Assembly (NCBI GenBank): GCA_050296515.1
Contig: JBNKRJ010000033.1
Span: 1 to 64,000, forward strand
Direction of reading: 5' to 3'
From: NBLH01 sp050296515
GTDB lineage: Bacteria > Bacteroidota > Bacteroidia > Bacteroidales > NBLH01
DNA: 64,000 bases
Shown: in pieces, positions 58,317-64,000 of the stretch
Position numbering within the stretch: the first letter of the stretch is position 1
How the letters are laid out: each line of letters starts with the position of its first letter
Notes under the pieces: generated by a model
Told to the model about the DNA's origin: nothing
Seen by the model: only the letters and a program-made list of their open reading frames with translations
The model's database searches: none
Made by a program: the position numbers and the translations under genes

Positions 58317-58961
58317 TTATATTTTAACCAGTTTGTTTTTGATTGCATAAATAACCAAAGCTACTGAATTTTTAGTTTGGGTTTTTACAAACAAGTTTGT
58401 TCGATGCCCTTCTATTGTTTTTTTACTTAAGTTTAATTCATTGGCAATTTCATTGGCCGACATACCTGCACACATGAGGTTCAATACTTCGAGTTCACGA
58501 TTGGTTAATTTTTCAGCTTCAGTTTCGGCAAACTCTTTTTTTCCAAAATTTAGAATTATGTTTCTCAGTAATTCATTCGAAAAGTAAGAGTTTCCTTCTG
58601 CAACCAACTTTATTGCATTTATAAGTTCTTCTTTCCCGGATGATTTTAATATAAAACCTTTCACACCAGCATCAATCATTTGATAATAATATTTTTCATC
58701 GCCAAACATCGAAAGCACTAATATTTTTAATTCAGGATACTTTTTTATTGCTTCCACTGTGGCAACATGCCCATTCATAACAGGCATTGAAATATCCATT
58801 AAAACAATATCAGGTGTTTTCGTTTCTAAAATCTTCAGAAATTCTTCGCCGTTCGAAGCTACACCAATCACTTCTGCGATGCCTTTCATTGTTAGCAATG
58901 AGACTAAACCATCCCGAAAAATATCATGATCTTCTACAATTATAACTTTAGGTGTTGCCAT
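58317..58961 (-). CDS. NarL/LuxR-family response regulator
   Basis: The 214-residue regulator has a receiver domain (acidic pair at residues 10-12, phospho-acceptor Asp56 in IVLMDISMPVMNGH, conserved Lys in FILKSSGKEE) and a LuxR helix-turn-helix (LTNRELEVLNLMCAGMSANE, then IANELNLSKKTIEGHRTNLF). Its gene starts 6 bases after the stop of the large kinase, making an obvious two-component pair. The target genes are not evident. Confidence 0.95.
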   Translation of the reverse strand: MATPKVIIVEDHDIFRDGLVSLLTMKGIAEVIGVASNGEEFLKILETKTPDIVLMDISMPVMNGHVATVEAIKKYPELKILVLSMFGDEKYYYQMIDAGVKGFILKSSGKEELINAIKLVAEGNSYFSNELLRNIILNFGKKEFAETEAEKLTNRELEVLNLMCAGMSANEIANELNLSKKTIEGHRTNLFVKTQTKNSVALVIYAIKNKLVKI

Positions 58962-58967
58962 TAGGTT

Positions 58968-61900
58968 TTATTTTATCGGAACATTAACCTCTACCTCAAC
59001 TCCATTATTAATTTCGCTTTTCACAGAAATGTTACCTTGTATTGTTTTTATTCTGTTTCGAATATTTATCATTCCAAAACCTTTGCCTTCTTTTTGAACA
59101 CGGTCTATGTCAAATCCTTTTCCGTTATCAGAGTAAATTAGCTTGAGAGCATTGCTTTTTTCGAGTAACTCTAACCCAATTTTATTTGCTCCTGAATATT
59201 TAACTGTATTGTTAACAAGTTCAGTAATAATTCGATATAAGGAAGTTTCAATATCTCCACTAAATCGTTTGCCTTCGATATTCGTTCTAAAATCAATTCG
59301 AATATTTTTTGTCATCATTGTTTCAATAAAATTGTTCACCGCATGGACCAATCCAAAATTATGAAGAATATGTGGGCTCAGTTTATTCGAAATTTCACGC
59401 AAAGTGGCAAAAGCATTCTTTAACGACAGGTTGCCTTTTTCAAAAACAAATTTTTTGTTATCATCTTCATCTGCCAGCCATTGAAAATACATTTGAACAT
59501 TCGATAATATTGGGCCTAATCCATCATGAAGTTCCTGCGCAAATCTTGCGCGTTCACTTTCTTCAGTGTTTACAACGGCTTGTAAAATTCTCTTTTCACC
59601 CTCTTTCCTTTCGGTAATATCTCTGATTGCGCTCACCCTGATTCTTTGATTGTTTTGCTTAAAATATCTCGATTCAATTTCAACAGGAAAACGGATACCT
59701 CTTTTATCTAAAATTTCAGTTTCATAAGGTAATGAGTGCTCTTCCATCATTTTTTCTTTAAAATAATTCTCGTATTCTTGCGGGAAGATAAAACCCATTG
59801 AATCCTGACCAATTAGCTCAGGATATGAATATCCTGTCATTTTTAAAAGAGCTTTGTTGACGTCAATGATCTTACGGTTTTGATGAAGCATTATTCCTTC
59901 AAAAGTCAGATTTGAAAGCAATCTGTAACGTTTTTCATTGTAAACTGACTTTTCCTTTGATAAAAGAAGCTCTTCTTCAATCCGTTTTCGATCAGTGATA
60001 TCATCAAAAGTAAGCAATACCTTCAAATTTTCGCCTTTTTCAATCAAAGAAGAAGATATTAAGTAGGTCCTAAGCCCAATTTCAGATTCTCTCAAAGTAA
60101 TAACATCAGCCTCTTTCTTAAATACTTCTTTCCCCGTTTCAAGGGTTTTTTTTAAAGTATTGTTAATCACGCAGTTAGTGCATAGTTCGGAATCGCCAAT
60201 ACCTATAGCATCAACACTTTCGCCAATACAATTAAAAACATACTTGCAATTGTAAGTTTTGATTGTTTTTTCTTCACCAAAAACAGAACTTGCTGTACGG
60301 TTAATTTTAATAATTTCAGCTCTTTTATTAACGATTATCATAATAACCGGTGCATGATCGAATATTTTGTTCAGAATTTCTTCGTTTTCTTTTATTTTCA
60401 AACTAGCCTGGTTACGCTCCATTTCGCTACCTACACTTGCTGAGCAGATTTCGAAAATAGATTTGATGAAAAATGTATCGGTTATTGGTTTACAGAACAA
60501 CGCTGAGATAATACCAATTCCATTGCCCAGATGATCATAAACAGGTGTGCCAATATACGCAACTACATTTAATTCCTTTAAAAATATATCATCGGGGAAA
60601 AAACTAGTGATTTCATCTGTGTAAATGCGTGTCCCTTCACTTAAAACAATCTTGCTTGGAGAACCTTTAAGTCCAAATATAAAATTCTCTGATTTTCCTT
60701 TTTTATTGTAAAGTGAAATAGTTCTAATCTTGTTAAAGGATATATTTTCGCCTATAAAAATATAATCTGCCTGGGCTATTTTACTCAAGCTTTCAACTAA
60801 AGCATCAAAAAAGGCTTGTCCGCCTTTTCCCATTGTATTTTTTATTATCTCTTTAAGTGCATTTTCACTTCTTTGTACCTTTTGTTCAGACTCTTTTTTT
60901 TCGCTAATATCCTGAATCATTCCAAACATTTGTGCAGGTTCACCTTTTTTATCAAATTTTAATGTCCCCTTTCCGTGAACCCATTTCTCTGTTTTATCAT
61001 TAATCCCAATTACTTTGTATTCTTTATCAAACTCATTTTTCCCTCCAATTACATGTTCCTGCAAATAGCTTGTCATCTCATTTCTAAAATCCGGATGTAC
61101 TATATTAAGCCATGTTGCAACATTTTTTTCGTAGCTATCGCTTATTTCAAAAAGGTTATTTAAGCTCTCAGAGCATTCCCATGTACCATTTTTAATATCG
61201 AAAGTATAATAGCCAAGTTTTGCAATGGTTTGGGCCTCTTTCAACATATTTTTACTTCGCAAAAGTTTAATATCAGCTTGTTTTTTATCGCTTACATCAA
61301 TAGCTACTACATATAAATATTTTTTGCCTTCAAGGATGACTGTTTCACCAAAACCCCAAACAGGTATTTTATTGCCTTTGGCAGTTGGAACATCTAAATC
61401 AAACCTGCCAATTTTTTTTGTTTCTTTTAATTCTTTCAATCCCAAACTAATTGCTTTTTCCTTGAGATTCAGCAACTTAGAAGCACTTGTGTTTTTAACC
61501 TGTTCTTTTGAATAGTCAAGTTTTTGGTAAAAAGTGTTGTTTACTTCAATGAATTTATCGGTGTACAAATCGATAATTGCACACATTGCCGGAGTTGAAT
61601 GAAAAACCTTGGAAAATTTTTTTTCGGAGGATGCTAATTTGCTAATGTCTTTACTTACACCAAAGATCACTTCCTGATCATTCCATTCTCCAAATATAGC
61701 TCTGGTCTCAACCGAAACAATTTCCTTTTTTTTTGTGATTAATGGTATTGCACAATATTTTTCTTCACCCTTTAAAATGTTACTTATAATTTTAATTGCT
61801 TCCGGGTGTCTGTCTTTAGGGTGGATTTTTAGTACAGATTGTCCTACCAATTCATTTTTGCTGTAGCCAAGCCGTTGTAATGCAGTATTGTTAACTTCAA

Positions 61901-62006
61901 GTATTTCGCCTTCCTTACTTAAAACAAATAAGAAATCATCGACTTTGTTAAAAAAAGTTTTATAATTATTAACAGGGTTTTTACTGTGGTCGATGGTACT
62001 TTGCAT
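58968..62006 (-). CDS. Multi-PAS NarX-type histidine kinase
   Basis: The 1012-residue kinase has no clear transmembrane segment. In order: PAS (about 10-125), PAS (130-245), PAS (255-375), GAF (about 390-540), PAS with a cysteine cluster (about 545-670; Cys in NCKYVFNC and ELCTNC), PAS (about 690-790) and the HisKA_3 domain with phospho-acceptor His827 (AQELHDGLG), then HATPase (NNTVKYSGA, DNGKGF). Such cysteine-bearing PAS domains may bind metal or respond to redox. The partner regulator follows after 6 bases. A strong terminator at 62038-62081 isolates the gene from the one at 62143. Confidence 0.93.
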   Translation of the reverse strand: MQSTIDHSKNPVNNYKTFFNKVDDFLFVLSKEGEILEVNNTALQRLGYSKNELVGQSVLKIHPKDRHPEAIKIISNILKGEEKYCAIPLITKKKEIVSVETRAIFGEWNDQEVIFGVSKDISKLASSEKKFSKVFHSTPAMCAIIDLYTDKFIEVNNTFYQKLDYSKEQVKNTSASKLLNLKEKAISLGLKELKETKKIGRFDLDVPTAKGNKIPVWGFGETVILEGKKYLYVVAIDVSDKKQADIKLLRSKNMLKEAQTIAKLGYYTFDIKNGTWECSESLNNLFEISDSYEKNVATWLNIVHPDFRNEMTSYLQEHVIGGKNEFDKEYKVIGINDKTEKWVHGKGTLKFDKKGEPAQMFGMIQDISEKKESEQKVQRSENALKEIIKNTMGKGGQAFFDALVESLSKIAQADYIFIGENISFNKIRTISLYNKKGKSENFIFGLKGSPSKIVLSEGTRIYTDEITSFFPDDIFLKELNVVAYIGTPVYDHLGNGIGIISALFCKPITDTFFIKSIFEICSASVGSEMERNQASLKIKENEEILNKIFDHAPVIMIIVNKRAEIIKINRTASSVFGEEKTIKTYNCKYVFNCIGESVDAIGIGDSELCTNCVINNTLKKTLETGKEVFKKEADVITLRESEIGLRTYLISSSLIEKGENLKVLLTFDDITDRKRIEEELLLSKEKSVYNEKRYRLLSNLTFEGIMLHQNRKIIDVNKALLKMTGYSYPELIGQDSMGFIFPQEYENYFKEKMMEEHSLPYETEILDKRGIRFPVEIESRYFKQNNQRIRVSAIRDITERKEGEKRILQAVVNTEESERARFAQELHDGLGPILSNVQMYFQWLADEDDNKKFVFEKGNLSLKNAFATLREISNKLSPHILHNFGLVHAVNNFIETMMTKNIRIDFRTNIEGKRFSGDIETSLYRIITELVNNTVKYSGANKIGLELLEKSNALKLIYSDNGKGFDIDRVQKEGKGFGMINIRNRIKTIQGNISVKSEINNGVEVEVNVPIK

Positions 62007-62037
62007 ATTAGCATTTTAGAGCTAATGAAAGTACAAA

Positions 62038-62081
62038 AAAAACTGAAAATAAACCAATTTACAGAGCAATTGGTTTATTTA
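62038..62081 (-). terminator. Strong terminator of the acidic-protein gene
   Basis: A perfect 12-bp stem (AATAAACCAATT at 62048-62059 with AATTGGTTTATT at 62068-62079) encloses an 8-base loop and is followed on the minus strand by TTTTCAGTTTTTTTT. Confidence 0.88.
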
Positions 62082-62142
62082 AAAAGATTAATCCAAGCAA
62101 CCTTTTAAATGCTTGAATTTAAATATATTATGAGAGACTTAT

Positions 62143-62520
62143 TTAGTCGTCGTCTTCATCGTCATCATCATCATCACCATCGTTGCCTTCATCCTCATTT
62201 TCAGTAAGCTGTTCTGCAAGATAATCCAAGTCAGCATACTTATCTTCATACTTTTCTTTTGCCTTATCGGTAAGATTTCCATCAACGTCATAATCATCAT
62301 CCTCTTCGATAATAGCCTCAGCTTGCGAAACTGTCATCCTAACCAAATAATATTTATCATCCGTTTCAAATGGTAATGCAGTAACCTGGTTTCCGTCTTT
62401 ATTTGTGTAATAAACCAAATGCTCAGCAAAACCTTCACTGTAAACAAGTTTTATTTGCTCTCGAATTTCTTTATCCAGCTTCTCAAAATCTTTTATTACC
62501 CTTGGTTTACTAGTACTCAT
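62143..62520 (-). CDS. Acidic conserved hypothetical protein
   Basis: The 125-residue protein has a helical and beta N-terminal part (FEKLDKEIREQIKLVYSEGF, HLVYYTNKDGNQVTALPFET, DDKYYLVRMTVSQAEAIIEE) and an extremely acidic tail of mostly Asp/Glu from about residue 106 on. It has no signal peptide. This looks like a Bacteroidota-conserved small protein; the acidic tail suggests interaction with basic partners such as DNA-binding proteins or RNA-binding proteins, an inference. A TAGATTTG promoter element is 56 bases upstream and a terminator follows. Confidence 0.75.
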   Translation of the reverse strand: MSTSKPRVIKDFEKLDKEIREQIKLVYSEGFAEHLVYYTNKDGNQVTALPFETDDKYYLVRMTVSQAEAIIEEDDDYDVDGNLTDKAKEKYEDKYADLDYLAEQLTENEDEGNDGDDDDDDEDDD

Positions 62521-62575
62521 CAGTTATAAATTTTGTGTTCTTTTTTTATTAAATGTATAAAATTATATTCAGTGA

Positions 62576-62606
62576 CAAATCTAAAAATTTAAACTTTTCA
62601 AACAAC
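62576..62606 (-). promoter_or_regulatory. Promoter (GTTG-N19-TAGATTTG) of the acidic-protein gene
   Basis: On the minus strand TAGATTTG (62576-62583) is a perfect -7 match, with GTTG 19 bases upstream (62603-62606) close to the -33 TTTG. The rest of the 367-base gap (62521-62887) shows no gene or hairpin; the promoter of the regulator at 62888 must be at its right end but is not clear. Confidence 0.65.
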
Positions 62607-62887
62607 TAAATTTTTAAAATTTAAGTTTGTGCGACATCTATTATCAATTTTTTTTGTGAATATCGCACCTGTTTTTGTCGGATAAACTCCTCTTTTATAG
62701 CAAGAAACGATCCTTTGCCCTAAGTTTATCACCTACTCAAAAAAATCAACTAAATTTTTTATTTTTTTTTAAAACCGAGTGCTTTTCCAGAACTAAATAA
62801 TAGGCTAATATTGCCTCTCGAATAAAGTTACAAAACATTTCGCTAATTAAACTTATCTTCGTGTAAAAATGAACATTTTTATTTGTA

Positions 62888-63565
62888 ATGAAAATTTTGA
62901 TTGTTGAAGATGAAAAGGGATTGGCTGCTTCTATTTTAAGCTATCTTAAAATGAGTGGTCATGTTTGTGAATTAGCTTCAGATTATAAATCAGCCGAGGA
63001 AAAAATCAATGTTTATAAATACGATTGTGCATTAATTGATATTAATTTGCCAGACGGTTCTGGTCTTGAGATTGTTAAGCAATTAAAAAAAGGAAACGAA
63101 CCCACAGGAATTATAATTATTTCGGCTCGTGATACAATAGACGACAGAATTTTAGGATTGGATTTAGGAGCTGATGATTACCTGGTTAAACCTTTTGATT
63201 TAGCCGAGTTAAATGCCCGAATTAAGTCGCTTTTTCGAAGAATAAGTTTTAGTGGAAGCAATATAATTACTGCTGGTGAGCTATCTATTTACCCAGATGA
63301 GTTTAAAGTAAAATTTAACGATGAGCTTTTTGATTTAACAAAAAAGGAATACAACCTGTTAATGTTTTTTGTGGCTAATGCAAGTCGTGTGTTGGCAAAA
63401 GAAACCATTGCTGAGCATATTTGGGGGGATAATATTGATATGGCCGATTCGTATGATTTTGTGTATGCACATATTAAGAATCTTAGAAAGAAGCTGCAAG
63501 AGAAAGGGTTACAGGATTATATACAAACAATCTACGGAATAGGTTATAAGTTTCAGACCGACTAA
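62888..63565 (+). CDS. OmpR-family response regulator
   Basis: The 225-residue regulator has a receiver domain (IVEDEK at residues 6-10, phospho-acceptor Asp51 in LIDINLPDGSGLE, conserved Lys in DYLVKPFD) and a winged-helix DNA-binding domain (about 125-225; DLTKKEYNLLMFFVANASRV, then YVYAHIKNLRKKLQEKGL-like end with TIYGIGYKF). It lies 12 bases upstream of its kinase, the usual two-component order. Confidence 0.96.
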   Translation: MKILIVEDEKGLAASILSYLKMSGHVCELASDYKSAEEKINVYKYDCALIDINLPDGSGLEIVKQLKKGNEPTGIIIISARDTIDDRILGLDLGADDYLVKPFDLAELNARIKSLFRRISFSGSNIITAGELSIYPDEFKVKFNDELFDLTKKEYNLLMFFVANASRVLAKETIAEHIWGDNIDMADSYDFVYAHIKNLRKKLQEKGLQDYIQTIYGIGYKFQTD

Positions 63566-63577
63566 AGCATTTGATTT

Positions 63578-64000
63578 ATGAAGCTCTTAACAAAAACAAC
63601 ACTTTACTATATCACTGTATCGTTGTTTATCTTTTTTTCTGGAGGAATTGGAATTTACCAACTGGTAAAAAACCTTGAAGAAAGAAAGGTTCGGGATGAG
63701 TTAACCGATCAGATGCATCGCTTTACATTCGACCTGAAAAGAATGGGCGAGAAGTTGAACAATACAACAATTATATCTGGCGGATTGATTGAGATGAAAC
63801 ATGTTCATGAAATTTCAAAACCTTCGGTTCAATTTTCCGATACTCTCGTTTACGATAAAATGAGGGCCAGAATGACACCTTATAAAAGGCTTTCCTTTCA
63901 TCTTGAAGTAAATGGAGGGCTGTACAAAGTTTCTATCTACAAGTCGATGATTGAATCGAACTATCTAATTGAGCAGGTTGCTTTAACAGTAACGCTTATT
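63578..64000 (+). CDS. Sensor histidine kinase, N-terminal part (cut by window edge)
   Basis: The open frame runs from ATG 63578 through 141 codons to the window edge. It has a transmembrane helix (about 8-29, TLYYITVSLFIFFSGGIGIY) and the beginning of a periplasmic sensor domain (VKNLEERKVRDELTDQMHRF, then SVQFSDTLVYDKMRARMTPY). The kinase core lies beyond the window. Its gene is the natural partner of the OmpR-type regulator 12 bases upstream; coexpression is certain enough from spacing. Confidence 0.9.
   Translation, partial: MKLLTKTTLYYITVSLFIFFSGGIGIYQLVKNLEERKVRDELTDQMHRFTFDLKRMGEKLNNTTIISGGLIEMKHVHEISKPSVQFSDTLVYDKMRARMTPYKRLSFHLEVNGGLYKVSIYKSMIESNYLIEQVALTVTLI

Overview
The window reads as AT-rich chromosome of a member of the Bacteroidota, probably a free-living Bacteroidales/Marinilabiliales-type organism. 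The evidence is: many upstream regions carry the Bacteroidota promoter element TANNTTTG instead of -35/-10 boxes; Shine-Dalgarno sequences are mostly absent; and the gene content includes a type IX secretion (T9SS) sorting domain, porT-like small beta-barrels, an ISAon1-type transposase, a free-standing four-helix-bundle (23S rRNA IVS-type) gene, YgeY/YgeW and an LBF_2804-type membrane protein. No rRNA, CRISPR array, phage block or conjugative module is visible. The species is not determined.

Layout. 1-1365 holds the end of an IS element lying next to a tRNA-Asn gene. 1.7-9.6 kb is housekeeping and envelope: PfkB kinase, MscS channel, dapD, a GT9 glycosyltransferase overlapping a Sua5-type tRNA modification gene, a YafK-type L,D-transpeptidase and lipoproteins. 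9.8-12.7 kb has ygeY and ygeW separated by a four-helix-bundle gene that sits inside inverted arrays of a 14-bp repeat. 12.7-21.6 kb has membrane and exported proteins (PAP2 phosphatase, a catalytically dead M16-like protein, PF04020 membrane protein, SecD-head lipoprotein), a GT28-like glycosyltransferase with a coding palindromic repeat, DUF58 and thioredoxin. 21.7-30 kb has a broken flavodoxin gene, two tandem GIDE/BAM-domain proteins, TonB-C, YCII, Gfo/Idh/MocA, a pentapeptide-like protein fused to a K+-channel pore, and a GH20 hexosaminidase.

30-37.4 kb is a run of minus-strand small genes (methyltransferase, YwbE, DNPH1-type hydrolase, CoA-binding, TfoX-C, zinc ribbon, TetR regulator with a double operator), then an LBF_2804-type protein, a WG-repeat lipoprotein and LprI. 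37.5-45.7 kb has rsgA, a PAS histidine kinase coupled to GT2, a very large HAMP-GAF-PAS-hemerythrin receptor without a recognisable output domain, and a DUF885 lipoprotein. 45.8-48 kb is a small regulon: two paralogous outer-membrane barrels and a TetR regulator with three matching 21-bp operators. 48-55.9 kb contains dusB, a SPOR lipoprotein, MtfA-SEC-C, a T9SS-secreted pseudogene with three in-frame stops, an SDR, a HAD phosphatase and TPR proteins. 56-62 kb is a signalling block (MCP with a periplasmic CZB domain, receiver-only protein, NarL-type regulator, six-sensor-domain NarX-like kinase). The window ends in an OmpR-type regulator and the start of its kinase.

The most unusual signals are: a 14-bp unit (AGCTCGAAGTNGGA-like) arranged as inverted arrays, once around the four-helix-bundle gene and at least twice more without any gene, with the arms supplying the 3' ends of neighbouring genes; the three-operator TetR/outer-membrane regulon; a 945-bp T9SS gene interrupted only by substitutions to stop codons; paired hairpins whose loops are complementary at 9.6 kb; and several unusual domain fusions.
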